From Mycolicibacterium sp. CBMA 226 (GTDB lineage Bacteria > Actinomycetota > Actinomycetes > Mycobacteriales > Mycobacteriaceae): 64,000 bases of DNA. Of this stretch, positions 1 through 9,405 are shown one piece after another; position 1 is the first letter of the stretch, and every line of letters starts with the position of its first letter. The notes below the pieces were generated by a model. The model ran no database searches. It saw only the letters and a list, made by a program, of their open reading frames with translations, and was not told the origin of the DNA. The position numbers and the translations under genes are program-made. The DNA is taken from positions 186,001 through 250,000 of the forward strand of contig NZ_VTGY01000011.1 of the NCBI RefSeq assembly GCF_009729075.1. The letters run 5' to 3'.

Positions 1-102
1 GTCTGCGACGTCGAGTTGAAGATGAACGGTTTGCAGCCGGGAGGACCGGTGCGCACGGTCAAGCTCTTCAACCAGCCGTCCGGAAGGTGCACGCCGAAGT
101 GA
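1..102 (+). CDS. MceB-type protein of an mce1 operon, C-terminal end only
   Basis: Only the last 33 codons are present, open from the window edge to TGA at 100-102. The visible end contains two cysteines and finishes in a QPSGRCTPK-type tail, which is the usual carboxyl end of MceB proteins. MceB is one of six Mce subunits that form the periplasm-spanning tunnel of an Mce lipid importer. Its stop overlaps the GTG start of the next gene (GTGA), so translation is probably coupled. Identification rests on this tail plus position directly before mceC. Confidence 0.8.
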   Translation, partial: VCDVELKMNGLQPGGPVRTVKLFNQPSGRCTPK

Positions 103-1676
103 GGACCATAGAGGGATCCGACCGGGTCCGCAGGGGCATGATGGGGCTCGCCGCCGTCGCGCTGGTCACCGCGGTCGGAGCGTCCGTCACCAATGTGCCG
201 ATGCTGTTCGCGGCGCCGACGTACTACGGCCAGTTCAGTGACACCGGCGGCCTGGTGGTCGGCGACTTCGTCCGCATCGACGGCGTCAACGTCGGCCAGG
301 TCAAGTCCATGGACATCGACCGCGACAAGGTGATCATCGGTTTCCAGATCGGCACCAACACCATCGGTTCGGACAGCCGTGCGCTGATCAAGACCGAGAC
401 GATCCTGGGCCGCAAAGCCATCGAGATCGAGCCCAAGGGCACCCACAAACTGCCGCCGCGCGGCACGCTCCCACTGGGCCAGACGTCCACGCCGTACCAG
501 ATTTACGACGCGATCTTCGACGTCACCCGCGCCTCGCAGGGCTGGGACACCAAGACGATCAAGGACTCGCTCAACGTGCTGTCCGAGACCGCCGACCAGA
601 CGTCGCCGCACCTGACCGCGGCTCTCGAAGGCGTGCAGAAGCTGTCCGAGACCATCGGCAAGCGCGATGACCAGGTCCGGTCGCTGCTGGCCAACGCCAA
701 CAAGATCGCCACGGTCCTCAGCGATCGCAGTGGTCAGGTCAATGCGTTGCTGGTCAACGCCCAGACGCTGCTGCACGCCCTGAACCAGCGCGGTGAAGCG
801 ATCGGCCTGCTGCTCGAGCGGGTCTCCCGGGTGTCGAACCAGCTCCAGGCGACCATCGACGAGAACCCGAACATCAACCACGTGCTGGAGCAGCTCCGGA
901 CCATCAGCGACATCCTCGTCGCCCGTAAGCAGGACCTGGCCGACACACTGATATCGGCGGGCAAGTTCGTGGCCTCGCTGTCGGAAGCCATCGCCTCGGG
1001 CCCGTACTTCAAGGTCATGGTCGAGAACATCCTGCCGCCGCAGCTGATGCAGCCGTTCGTGGACGCCGCGTTCAAGAAGCGTGGACTGAACCCCGAAGAC
1101 TTCTGGCGCAGCGCCGGCCTGCCCGAGGCGCAGTGGCCGGATCCCAACGGCTCGCGCTTCGCCAACGGCGCGCCGCCACCGGCACCGCCGAAGCTCGAAG
1201 GCACGCCGGAGCATCCCGGCCCCGCGGTGCCTCCCGGCTCGCCGTGCTCCTACACCCCGGGACCGGGTGCGGATCCGTCGCCCGCCGATCCGCTGCCGTG
1301 CGCGCGCGCGACGGTCGGTCCGTTCGGCAACAACCCGTTCGGTGGCAACTACGGGCCGCCTGATGTGGTGCCCTCTGCGCCGAACCCGGCCGGTGTGCCC
1401 ACCGGCCCGGGTGTGCCGTCGGCCGCCTTCCCGGGACAACCGGCGCAGAACGTGCCCGGCACGCCGGTACCGATCCCGCCCGCACCCGTCGGTGCCCGGA
1501 CGGTTCCGCTGACACCGCAGCCCGGTGACAGTGACATCGCTCCCGGATTCGCTCCGATTCCCGGGCCGCTGATCGCGCCGCCGGCGCCGCCGGGACCGGG
1601 TCCCAACGCCGGACCGGCCGGTACCCCGCCGCTACCGGGTAACCCGCCGTTCCTCCCGCCAGGGTCGCAAGGATAG
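99..1676 (+). CDS. mce1C: Mce family protein MceC (Mce1C-like)
   Basis: Subunit of an Mce1-type lipid (fatty/mycolic acid) importer, anchored in the membrane and reaching into the periplasm. At 525 aa it has an N-terminal hydrophobic helix (about residues 14-30), an MCE/MlaD-type domain (about 36-115, with YYGQFSDTGGL and LGRK motifs), a long helical region (about 150-300) and a Pro/Gly-rich tail from about 350 with the EHPGPAVPPGSPCSYTP stretch typical of Mce1C. The GTG at 99 was chosen because it overlaps the mceB stop and gives the family start VRTIEGSDRVRRG. An upstream in-frame GTG at 87 is unlikely. The match to remembered Rv0171 is strong. Confidence 0.93.
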   Translation: MRTIEGSDRVRRGMMGLAAVALVTAVGASVTNVPMLFAAPTYYGQFSDTGGLVVGDFVRIDGVNVGQVKSMDIDRDKVIIGFQIGTNTIGSDSRALIKTETILGRKAIEIEPKGTHKLPPRGTLPLGQTSTPYQIYDAIFDVTRASQGWDTKTIKDSLNVLSETADQTSPHLTAALEGVQKLSETIGKRDDQVRSLLANANKIATVLSDRSGQVNALLVNAQTLLHALNQRGEAIGLLLERVSRVSNQLQATIDENPNINHVLEQLRTISDILVARKQDLADTLISAGKFVASLSEAIASGPYFKVMVENILPPQLMQPFVDAAFKKRGLNPEDFWRSAGLPEAQWPDPNGSRFANGAPPPAPPKLEGTPEHPGPAVPPGSPCSYTPGPGADPSPADPLPCARATVGPFGNNPFGGNYGPPDVVPSAPNPAGVPTGPGVPSAAFPGQPAQNVPGTPVPIPPAPVGARTVPLTPQPGDSDIAPGFAPIPGPLIAPPAPPGPGPNAGPAGTPPLPGNPPFLPPGSQG

Positions 1677-1686
1677 GGCCGCCACG

Positions 1687-3312
1687 ATGTCGACTGTTTT
1701 CAACATCCGAAACATCAAGAAGCCGAACCTGTCTCGGGGGACGCTCATCGGCGGTGCCATCGCGATCGTGGCGATCGTGCTCGTCGGTTTCTTCGGCCTG
1801 CAGGCGTACCGCAAGCTCACCACCACGACGGTGACGGCGTACTTCCCCGAGGTGCTCGCGCTGTACCCGGGCGACAAGATCCTCATCATGGGGGTCGAGG
1901 TCGGCGCCATCGACACGCTCGATACGCACGACGGCAAGATGAAGGTCGTCTTCCACTACTCGAACAAGTACAAGGTGCCGCAGAACGCGTCCGCCTCCGT
2001 GCTGAACCCGAGTCTGGTGGCGTCCCGCGTCATCCAGCTGTCGCCGCCGTACACCGGTGGGCCAGTCATGCAGGACGGTGCCGTCATCCCGATCGAGCGC
2101 ACCCAGATTCCGATCGAGTACGACGAGCTGCGCAACCAGCTGACCCGCATCCTCGCCGAGCTGGGGCCGACACCCGAACAGCCCAAGGGCCCGTTCGGCG
2201 ACATCATCGAGTCGTTCGCCAACGGCTTCGAGGGCAAGGGCGCGCAGATCAACAAGACCCTCAAGGGCCTGTCTGATGCGGTGACCACCCTGAACCAGGG
2301 CCGTGGCGACTTCATCCAGGTGATCAAGAGCCTGGCGGTGTTCGTCAACGCGCTGCACAAGAGCGACCAGCAGTTCGTCTCGCTGAACAACGACCTGGCC
2401 TCGTTCACCAACAAGTTCACCAACACCGACCAGGAACTGGCGACCGCGCTCAAGGACCTGAACCGGGTGATGGCGACGACCCGCAGCTTCCTGGACAAGA
2501 ACGGCAGCGTCCTGGCCCACGACATCAACAACGTGTCGGAGGCGACGTCGGCCATCCTGCAGCCGGAGCCGCGCGACGGTCTGGAACGGGCGCTGCACGC
2601 CTACCCGAACTTCCTGGCCAACCTCGAGAACATCTACTCGCCGGCCACCGGTGGTCTGATCTCGGCGCCCATCCTGCCCGGCGTCACCAACTTCTCGAAC
2701 CCGCTGCAGTTCATCTGCAGCTCGATCCAGGCCGGCAGCCGGTTGGGTTACCAGGACTCCGCCGAGCTGTGCGCGCAATACCTGGCGCCCGTCATGGACG
2801 CGATCAAGTTCAACTACCTGCCGTTCGGCATCAACATGGCGACCACCGCCATGACGCTGCCGAAGATGGTCACCTACTCGGAGCCGCGCCTGCAGCCCCC
2901 GGGTGGGTTCAAGGACACCACGGTGCCCGGTGTGTTCTCGAGGGACACCGCGTGGTCGCACGGCCAGCACGAAGCCGGCTGGGTCACCGCGCCGGGTATG
3001 CAGGGGCTGAAGGTCGGACAGTCGACGCAGGACCTGCTGACCCCGGAGTCGCTGGGTGAGCTCATGGGTGGGCCCGACATCATCCCGCCGACCGGTGGCG
3101 TCAACATGGCCGGCCCGCCGGATGCCTACAACGAGAGCAGCCCGCTGCCCCCGCCGTGGTACCCGCAGCCGGGACCGGTCTCGCCGCCGCGGCCGGGTAA
3201 CGACCCGAGCCCGATGAGTGCCATGGCACCTGGACCTGCCCCAGGACCGGCACCGGTGCCGGCGCCTGCGCCGGCCGGACCCGCACTTCCTGCCGAAGTT
3301 GGAGGCCAATGA
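1687..3312 (+). CDS. mce1D: Mce family protein MceD (Mce1D-like)
   Basis: Fourth Mce subunit of the importer (541 aa). One transmembrane helix lies at about residues 20-40, the MCE domain at about 46-125 (YFPEVLALYPGDKILIMGV), a helical segment at about 150-300 and a Pro-rich tail beyond about 455. The gene begins 10 bp after mceC with ATG at 1687. No strong ribosome-binding site is visible, consistent with translational coupling. Its end overlaps the next start by 4 bp (ATGA). It corresponds to Rv0172 by order and sequence. No odd features were seen. Confidence 0.93.
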   Translation: MSTVFNIRNIKKPNLSRGTLIGGAIAIVAIVLVGFFGLQAYRKLTTTTVTAYFPEVLALYPGDKILIMGVEVGAIDTLDTHDGKMKVVFHYSNKYKVPQNASASVLNPSLVASRVIQLSPPYTGGPVMQDGAVIPIERTQIPIEYDELRNQLTRILAELGPTPEQPKGPFGDIIESFANGFEGKGAQINKTLKGLSDAVTTLNQGRGDFIQVIKSLAVFVNALHKSDQQFVSLNNDLASFTNKFTNTDQELATALKDLNRVMATTRSFLDKNGSVLAHDINNVSEATSAILQPEPRDGLERALHAYPNFLANLENIYSPATGGLISAPILPGVTNFSNPLQFICSSIQAGSRLGYQDSAELCAQYLAPVMDAIKFNYLPFGINMATTAMTLPKMVTYSEPRLQPPGGFKDTTVPGVFSRDTAWSHGQHEAGWVTAPGMQGLKVGQSTQDLLTPESLGELMGGPDIIPPTGGVNMAGPPDAYNESSPLPPPWYPQPGPVSPPRPGNDPSPMSAMAPGPAPGPAPVPAPAPAGPALPAEVGGQ

Positions 3313-4475
3313 TGACCGGGTCGACCGATCCGAAGTCGCGGTGGGCGCGTAACGCCCGCCGGGTCGGCGTGTTGTCGGCCGCGGCGCTGATCCTCAGCTC
3401 CTGCGGCTGGCGCGGCATCGCCAACGTGCCGCTGCCGGGTGGTCCGGGCACCGTCGACGGCCACTCGACGATCTACATCCAGATGCCCGAAACGTTGGGC
3501 CTCAACGCCAACAGCCGGGTCCGGGTGGCGGACGTGTTCATCGGGCGCGTGCGCGCCATCGAGCTGAGGAACTGGGTTCCCACCCTGACGGTGGATCTGA
3601 ACCCCGGTATTCACCTGCCCCGCAACGTGCAGGCCAGAATCGGCCAGACCAGCTTGCTGGGTTCGCAGCACGTCGAGCTGGACGAGCCGCCGAACCCGTC
3701 GCCGCAGCAGTTGAAGAACGGCGACACCATCGAGCTGAAGAACTCGTCGGCGTTCCCGACCATCGAGCGCACGCTGGCGGGTATCTCCGGCATCCTGACC
3801 GGCGGCGGCGTGCCGAACATCGAGAAGATCCAGTCCGAGGTCTACAACATCCTCAACGGGCGCGCGGATCAGATCAAAGAGTTCCTGCACCGGTTGGACA
3901 CCTTCACCGACGAGCTCAACCAGCAGCGCGACGACATCACCCGCGCCATCCGGTCGAGTGACACGCTGCTGAAGGTCGTGGCAGACCGCAACGACACCCT
4001 GGACCGGGTGTTGACCGAGACGCCGCCGCTGATCGAGCACTTCAACCAGACCCAAGACCTGTTCACCAATGCGGTGCTGGCGCTGGGCCGGTTGTCGAAG
4101 GCCGCTGACACGACGTTGTCGAACAGCAATGCCAACCTCCACACCAACCTCGCGACGTTGCAGCGCGCGCTCAAGCAGATCGCCAAGACGTCGCCGAACC
4201 TGGTGCCGGCGATGAAACTGCTGTTCACGCTGCCGTTCCCGATCGACAACATCCCGAAGGTCATCCGCGGCGACTACATGAACATCTCGCTGCACCTCGA
4301 CCTGACGCTGAGTGCGATCGACAACGGCATCCTGACGGGCACCGGCCTGTCCGGTATGGCGCGCGCCCTGGAGCAGTCGTGGGGCCGCGATCCAGCGACG
4401 ATGATCCCGGACGTCCGATTCACGCCGAACCCGGCCAACGCGCCGGGCGGGCCGCGAGTGGAAAGGGGGGAGTGA
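3309..4475 (+). CDS. lprK: Mce family lipoprotein MceE (LprK-like)
   Basis: Lipid-anchored Mce subunit (388 aa). The signal peptide ends in a lipobox with LSSC, placing the lipidated cysteine at residue 32, followed by an MCE domain (about 45-125, IYIQMPETLGLNANSRVRVAD, SLLGSQHVEL) and a long helical domain. It lacks the long Pro-rich tail of the neighbouring Mce proteins, as usual for MceE. ATG at 3309 overlaps the mceD stop; a second ATG at 3312 is equally possible. It corresponds to Rv0173 (lprK) in the M. tuberculosis mce1 operon. Confidence 0.92.
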   Translation: MMTGSTDPKSRWARNARRVGVLSAAALILSSCGWRGIANVPLPGGPGTVDGHSTIYIQMPETLGLNANSRVRVADVFIGRVRAIELRNWVPTLTVDLNPGIHLPRNVQARIGQTSLLGSQHVELDEPPNPSPQQLKNGDTIELKNSSAFPTIERTLAGISGILTGGGVPNIEKIQSEVYNILNGRADQIKEFLHRLDTFTDELNQQRDDITRAIRSSDTLLKVVADRNDTLDRVLTETPPLIEHFNQTQDLFTNAVLALGRLSKAADTTLSNSNANLHTNLATLQRALKQIAKTSPNLVPAMKLLFTLPFPIDNIPKVIRGDYMNISLHLDLTLSAIDNGILTGTGLSGMARALEQSWGRDPATMIPDVRFTPNPANAPGGPRVERGE

Positions 4476-4478
4476 CCG

Positions 4479-6035
4479 ATGCTCACCCGGTTTCTGAAGA
4501 TGCAGTTGGTGATCTTCAGCATTCTCACGGTGGCCGCGCTCGTCGGCCTGTCCCTGATCTACCTGCAGTTGCCGACCTACCTCGGGGTGGGCATGTACCG
4601 GCTGTACGCCGACCTGCCGAACTCGGCTGGTCTGTACAAGACGGCCAACGTCACCTACCAGGGCATCACGATCGGCAAGGTGCTCGAGGTGCAGCCGACG
4701 GAGACCGGCGCCCGCATCAAGATGGACATCGACGACAAGTACAAGATTCCGGTGGACGCGGTCGCGAACGTCCATTCGGTGTCGGCAGTCGGTGAGCAGT
4801 TCATCGACCTGGCGTCGCCGGGTAACCCCGGCCAGTACTTCAAAGAGGGCCAGACCATCACCAAGGGCACAGTGCCCAAGGAAGTCGGTCCGGCGCTCGA
4901 CTCGGCCGAGAACGGTCTGAAGGCGCTGCCCAAGGAGAAGATCGGGGCACTGCTGGACTACACCGCCGAGGCGGTCGGCGGGCTCGGACCGTCGCTGCAG
5001 CACCTCATCGACGGCACCCAGGCGCTGGCGGGGGACTTCAAGGACAACCTCGGGTCGGTCGACGACGTCATCGAGAACTCGGCGCCGATCATCGACAGCC
5101 AGGTGAAGTCCGGTGACGCCATCTCACGATGGGCCCGGAATCTGAATGTGCTGGCGAGGCAGTCTGCGCAGCAGGACGCGGCGCTGCGTGGTGCCATCCA
5201 GCAGGGCGCGCCGACGGCTGATCAGCTCAACGCGGTGTTCGGTGAGGTCCGTGATGCGTTGCCGCAGTCGCTGGCCAACGTCGAGATCGTCCTGGACATG
5301 CTGAAGCGGTACAACAAAGGCCTCGAACAGGTGCTCGTGGTGCTGCCCATGGCCGGTCCGATCGTCGACTCGCTGACGGCGGTCTACGAGAAGGAACTCC
5401 CGATCAACCTGGCGCTGGGCATCAACCAGCCGCCGCCGTGCCTCACCGGCTTCCTGCCGGCGTCGCAGTGGCGGTCGCCGGCGGACACGTCCACCGCGCC
5501 GCTGGCGTCGGGCCTGTACTGCAAGATTCCGAAGGACGCCCAGAACACCGTCCGCGGTTCGCGCAACCTGCCCTGTGTGGACAACCCGGCCAAGCGCGCG
5601 GCGAGCCCGATGGAGTGCCGTGACAACAAGCCGTACGAGCCGCTGGGCACCAACCCGTGGTATGGCAACCCGGACCAGATCGTGAACTGCCCGGCCCCGG
5701 CCGCTCGCTGTGATCAGCCCGTCGATCCGGGCAAGGTGATCCCGGCGCCGTCGATCAACAACGGGATGAACCCGCTGCCGGCCAATCTGCTGCCGCCCCC
5801 GGAGCGGGCGTCGGCTCCGTCCAGTGACCCGGTCAGTGCACCGGGCCAGGGCACAGTGGAGTGCAGCGGGCAGCAGCCCAACAAGTGCCTCTACACTCCG
5901 GCAGCAGGACCAGCGGCCACCTATAACCCACAGAGCGGTCAGGTGGTCGGACCGAACGGTGTGAAGTATTCGGTCAACAACTCGAGCAACCCAGGAGACG
6001 ACGGATGGAAGGAGATGCTGGCACCAGCCAGCTGA
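4479..6035 (+). CDS. mce1F: Mce family protein MceF (Mce1F-like)
   Basis: Last of the six Mce subunits (518 aa). One N-terminal membrane helix (about residues 9-30), an MCE domain (about 36-115, with LPNSAGLYKTANVTYQG) and a helical region are followed by a C-terminal part rich in Cys and Pro (from about 310), which suggests disulfides in the periplasm. ATG at 4479 lies 3 bp after the lprK stop with a purine-rich GGGGGAG just upstream. The 3' end overlaps the next gene by 31 bp. It corresponds to Rv0174. Confidence 0.93.
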   Translation: MLTRFLKMQLVIFSILTVAALVGLSLIYLQLPTYLGVGMYRLYADLPNSAGLYKTANVTYQGITIGKVLEVQPTETGARIKMDIDDKYKIPVDAVANVHSVSAVGEQFIDLASPGNPGQYFKEGQTITKGTVPKEVGPALDSAENGLKALPKEKIGALLDYTAEAVGGLGPSLQHLIDGTQALAGDFKDNLGSVDDVIENSAPIIDSQVKSGDAISRWARNLNVLARQSAQQDAALRGAIQQGAPTADQLNAVFGEVRDALPQSLANVEIVLDMLKRYNKGLEQVLVVLPMAGPIVDSLTAVYEKELPINLALGINQPPPCLTGFLPASQWRSPADTSTAPLASGLYCKIPKDAQNTVRGSRNLPCVDNPAKRAASPMECRDNKPYEPLGTNPWYGNPDQIVNCPAPAARCDQPVDPGKVIPAPSINNGMNPLPANLLPPPERASAPSSDPVSAPGQGTVECSGQQPNKCLYTPAAGPAATYNPQSGQVVGPNGVKYSVNNSSNPGDDGWKEMLAPAS

Positions 6036-6649
6036 ACCCCACCGATGAGCAGGACGTCACGTCGCAGGACGTGGTGACGACAGAGCCGTCTGCCGAGGAA
6101 TCGATCGAGGAGCCGGGCGTAACCGGTGAATCAGCGGGTGTGCAGCGCCCCGCCCGGATCGGGCGGGGCATTGCCCTGACGGTGTGCTTGGTACTTGTGG
6201 TGCTGGCTGCCGCGGTTGGCGCGGGTGGCTGGTTCGCGCTCGAGTCGCATCGCGAGAGCCAGGCGCTCGCGGCAAACGAGACGGCCGCCATCGCGGCGGC
6301 CAAGGACTGTGTGACGGCCACCCAGGCGCCGGACACGTCGGCCATGGTCGCCGCCCAGACGAAGATCATCGAGTGCGCCACCGGCGCGTACGCCACGCAG
6401 GCCTCGTTCATGAGCGGCATCACGCTCGAGGCCTACAAGGCCGCCAACGTGCAGGTACAGATCTCGCAGATGCGGGCCGCCGTCGAGAAGCACAACGACG
6501 ACGGATCCATCGACGTCCTGGTCGCGGTGCGGGTGAAGATCAACAACAGCGCCGAGAAGGACAAGGAAGTCGGTTACCGGATGCGGGCGCAGATGGCACC
6601 GGTGGACGGGAAGTACAAGGTGGCAAAGCTCGACCAGGTCACCTCGTGA
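6005..6649 (+). CDS. Mce-associated membrane protein (Rv0175-like, Mas1A)
   Basis: Small protein of 214 aa with an acidic, disordered N-terminus, one transmembrane helix (about residues 57-80) and a periplasmic domain ending in a conserved K..KLDQV-type strand. Mce-associated proteins of this family are thought to stabilise or assist Mce importers. ATG 6005 has GGAG about 8 bp upstream. The start lies 31 bp inside mceF, so it is coupled to it. The following gene begins with a GTGA overlap. Function is inferred from position and family. Confidence 0.88.
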   Translation: MEGDAGTSQLNPTDEQDVTSQDVVTTEPSAEESIEEPGVTGESAGVQRPARIGRGIALTVCLVLVVLAAAVGAGGWFALESHRESQALAANETAAIAAAKDCVTATQAPDTSAMVAAQTKIIECATGAYATQASFMSGITLEAYKAANVQVQISQMRAAVEKHNDDGSIDVLVAVRVKINNSAEKDKEVGYRMRAQMAPVDGKYKVAKLDQVTS

Positions 6650-7629
6650 CGGTCGGTGAGGAAACGACGACCGCTGAGTCAGTGAGCACCGAGTCCGAAT
6701 CGGCCGGGGCACCGACAGGAGATTCCCGGCTGGCCTCGTGGCCGGCGCGGGCCGGTGCCTTCGCGTTGGATGTGGTGCTGGGCGTGGCGGTCATCGCCGT
6801 CATGGCCCTGCTGGGCTACGCCGCGCGCGCCAACTGGGCGCTGTGGGTGTACGCCTCGGTGGCGACGCTGGCGGCGGCCGCGATCCTGGTGAACCGGTGG
6901 CTGCTGCCGTCGTTGACGGGGTGGAGCCTGGGCCGTTCGTTGTTCTCGATTCGGGTGGAGCGGGTTCCCGGGGGCGCCCCCGCCGGTATGGGCCGGCTCA
7001 TCCTCCGCGACCTCGCGCACCTGCTCGACACCGTCGCGGTGCTGCTGGGCTGGCTCTGGCCGCTGTGGGATCCGCGGCACCGCACGTTCGCAGATCTGTT
7101 GCTGCACACCGAAGTTCGCGTCGTCCCCGCGCCCCAGCGCGACCCGGGCCGCCGCGCCGGGCAGGTGCTGCTGGCGGGCGGGCTCATCTGCCTGGCTGCG
7201 GTGGGGCTGAGCTACGGCGTGCAGTTCCGGCACGATCGGGCGGTCGACGAAGCGCGGCACCAGATTTCCGAGCAGGGCCCCAAGATCGTCGAGCACGTCC
7301 TGAGCTACGGCGTCGACACCTTTCAGAACGACTTCAAGACCGCCCAGGGGCTGGTCACCGACGGCTACCGCGACCAGCTGATCAAGCAGCAGCAGATAAG
7401 CAGCAAGAAGCCGACGACCAACCAGTACTACGCGGTGAGCAGTGCGGTGTTGACGGCCGACACCGACAAGGCGACGATGCTGCTCGCCCTGCAGGGACAA
7501 CGCGGCGTCGACACCAACTCGCTGCGGTTCATCACCGCGACCGTGCGGGTCGATTTCGTGAAGGCGCACGACGGCAAGTGGCAACTGTCGAACCTGACGG
7601 TGCTCAAGAGTCCGCGGGGAGGACGCTGA
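6646..7629 (+). CDS. RDD-domain Mce-associated membrane protein (Rv0176-like)
   Basis: Protein of 327 aa. After an acidic N-terminal tail comes an RDD-type membrane domain (about residues 25-150: RAGAFALDV, then the LTGWSLGRSLFSIRV and DPRHRTFADLL motifs) with several helices, then another helix (about 165-185) and a soluble Mce-associated domain. GTG 6646 overlaps the preceding stop (GTGA). The open frame extends far upstream, but that part is antisense-like and overlaps the previous gene. It probably helps assemble or stabilise the Mce1 complex; its own activity is unknown. Confidence 0.85.
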   Translation: MTVGEETTTAESVSTESESAGAPTGDSRLASWPARAGAFALDVVLGVAVIAVMALLGYAARANWALWVYASVATLAAAAILVNRWLLPSLTGWSLGRSLFSIRVERVPGGAPAGMGRLILRDLAHLLDTVAVLLGWLWPLWDPRHRTFADLLLHTEVRVVPAPQRDPGRRAGQVLLAGGLICLAAVGLSYGVQFRHDRAVDEARHQISEQGPKIVEHVLSYGVDTFQNDFKTAQGLVTDGYRDQLIKQQQISSKKPTTNQYYAVSSAVLTADTDKATMLLALQGQRGVDTNSLRFITATVRVDFVKAHDGKWQLSNLTVLKSPRGGR

Positions 7630-8192
7630 TGAGCCCGCGTCGCAAGATCGATTCCGCAGAGCGCTTCATCGCCGGCGACTACTTCAAGGCCGTCGCGGCG
7701 GCGCCCCGTCGCGTGGTCCTGGCTGTCGTCGCCTGCGTCACAACGGTTTTGGTGATTGCTGCGATCGCGGCCAGCACCTACCTGCTGGTCGAGCACGAGA
7801 AGGACGTGGCGAGCCAGGCGAAGTCGGCGGCCGTGCTTGGTTACGTCGAAGAGTTCATGAAGGGCTTCACCGCGGTCGACCCGTTCCACGCCAACGCCTA
7901 CGTCGAGCGGATCGCGGGGCAGTCCACCGGCGAATTCGGCAAACAGTTCAAGGACAAGCACGACCAGATCCTGATGCAGGTGGCGCGCGCGCAGCCGGCG
8001 GAGGGAACGGTCGAGGCGGCGGGTGTGCAGCGGTGGAATGACGACGGCAGCGCGGACGTGCTGATCGCGATGAAGCTGACGACGACGACGCCGGACGGCA
8101 ACTCAACCGTGGAGAACGGGTCGCGGTGGGTGGTAACGGCTACGCAGGAAGGGCAGCAGTGGAAGATCAGCCGCATGAATCCGGTGATGTGA
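7629..8192 (+). CDS. Mce-associated membrane protein (Rv0177-like)
   Basis: Protein of 187 aa with a short cytoplasmic N-terminus, one membrane helix (about residues 28-50) and a periplasmic NTF2-like/Mce-associated domain containing a WNDDGSADVL strand similar to those in the two flanking family members. ATG 7629 overlaps the previous TGA by one base (TGATG). The open frame continues upstream of this ATG but only as a shadow of the RDD gene. It is third of four Mce-associated genes closing the operon. Confidence 0.86.
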   Translation: MSPRRKIDSAERFIAGDYFKAVAAAPRRVVLAVVACVTTVLVIAAIAASTYLLVEHEKDVASQAKSAAVLGYVEEFMKGFTAVDPFHANAYVERIAGQSTGEFGKQFKDKHDQILMQVARAQPAEGTVEAAGVQRWNDDGSADVLIAMKLTTTTPDGNSTVENGSRWVVTATQEGQQWKISRMNPVM

Positions 8193-8995
8193 CCCCCGGG
8201 GAGTCTGCGGCCGATGCTCCGCCGCCGGCCGACGCCCCGCAGGGCAAGGCTGCTCGGCGCAGGCACCGGCTGCCTCGGCACCAGACCGTCGGCACTGCCG
8301 CGCCGGCTGATGACACCGCCGACGCAGCCGACGCAGCCGACACGGCGGAGGCTCCGGCCGACGACGCTGAGGTGACGTCGGAAGACGCTGCGGTGCAGGA
8401 TGATTCGCAGACCGAAGCCGCCGACGAGGTAGCCGAGGACGAGGCTGAGCCGCAACCGGTGGTGCTGGTGCCGCACCAGCCCGCCGGGCGCAAGCTGCTC
8501 GCCGCGGGTGTGGCCGCGGCGGCGTTGTTCGTCGGTGCCACGGCGTTCGCGGGTGCCACCGCGCAGCCGTATCTGGCGGATCGTGCCTTGGTGCACAACA
8601 AGTTCGAGGTCGCCAAGACCGCTGCCGCCGCGGTCACCACGCTGTGGTCGTACTCGCCCAACGACATGGACAAGTTGGCGGACCGGGCGCAGCAGTATCT
8701 GGCCGGTGGTTTCGCCGATGAGTACCGCAAGTTCGTCGACTCCATCGTCGCCAGCAACAAGCAGGCTCAGGTCACCAATCAGACCAAGGTGATGGGCACA
8801 GCGGTGGAGAGTATCGGTGCAAATGAGGCCACCGCAATCGTCTACACCAACTCGGTCGCGACCAGTCCGCTGACCAAGGGAATCCCATCGTTGCGCTACC
8901 TGTCGTACCGGCTGACCCTGAAGCGTTCGGGTGCCGACTGGAAGGTCAGTCAGATGAGTGCGCTGACCAAATTGGATCTCACGCCGCAGCTCTAG
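8189..8995 (+). CDS. Mce-associated membrane protein (Rv0178-like)
   Basis: Protein of 268 aa. The first 90 residues are Asp/Ala/Glu-rich and likely disordered, followed by one membrane helix (about residues 104-124) and a periplasmic Mce-associated domain. GTG 8189 was chosen because it gives the GTGA overlap used throughout this operon; an in-frame ATG at 8126 would overlap the previous gene by 67 bp. It ends the mce1 operon. No clear terminator hairpin was seen just downstream. Confidence 0.83.
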   Translation: MTPGESAADAPPPADAPQGKAARRRHRLPRHQTVGTAAPADDTADAADAADTAEAPADDAEVTSEDAAVQDDSQTEAADEVAEDEAEPQPVVLVPHQPAGRKLLAAGVAAAALFVGATAFAGATAQPYLADRALVHNKFEVAKTAAAAVTTLWSYSPNDMDKLADRAQQYLAGGFADEYRKFVDSIVASNKQAQVTNQTKVMGTAVESIGANEATAIVYTNSVATSPLTKGIPSLRYLSYRLTLKRSGADWKVSQMSALTKLDLTPQL

Positions 8996-9405
8996 CCGCG
9001 GGCACATTTGGCGTATTTGCCTGAATTGACGCTCGCTACCTGTCGGCACACTGTGAGCCGCCTGTATTCGTCGTGGTAAGTGAAGTGCGCTGCGATTGGG
9101 CAGGCGGACCGAATATGGCCTCAATCACGTTCGGACCTGCGGCGGGTGTGTGTCACAGAGGTCGTCTGCGTCAATATTTGGCGGGGTTGCGCCCTGGGCT
9201 GATGTCGGGAGACCACCCCGCCAGCAAATAATTTTCGCGACATGAAGATTTGCTGACCTCAGGGCGTTCGCGGGGCGCTGCGAGCTCCGTTCACCCGTTT
9301 GCCAGATCTGGGAAAGCGGCAGGTCAGGTCGCATGTTGGAGCTGCGATGCATTAATGTTACCGTCCGGTTGATAACCGAATGTGGCGGCTGAGGGGACGG
9401 GGCAA
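8996..9405 (+). promoter_or_regulatory. Intergenic region upstream of the PE-PPE-like gene
   Basis: About 410 bp without a convincing gene. Its base composition is more AT-rich in places (around 9225-9240 and 9345-9385) than the flanking genes. The AT-rich stretch just before 9380 probably contains the promoter of the next gene, and GAGGGGACGGGG at 9391-9402 provides its ribosome-binding site. No operator or RNA structure could be assigned. Confidence 0.4.

Noticed and set aside
1072..3309. Very long minus-strand open frame antisense to mceC/mceD
   Set aside because: GC-rich shadow: Arg/His-rich composition, no domain, and it opposes clearly conserved mce genes.
3126..5003. Minus-strand open frame of over 600 codons
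   Set aside because: Antisense shadow of mceD-F with biased Arg/Val/Gln content and no recognisable motif.
7898..9124. Minus-strand 408-codon frame opposite the last Mce-associated genes
   Set aside because: Shadow frame; no start signal, no domain, and it runs into AT-richer intergenic DNA with loss of bias.
9125..9352. Small minus-strand frame of 75 codons before the PE-PPE-like gene
   Set aside because: No ribosome-binding site or promoter and no codon bias.
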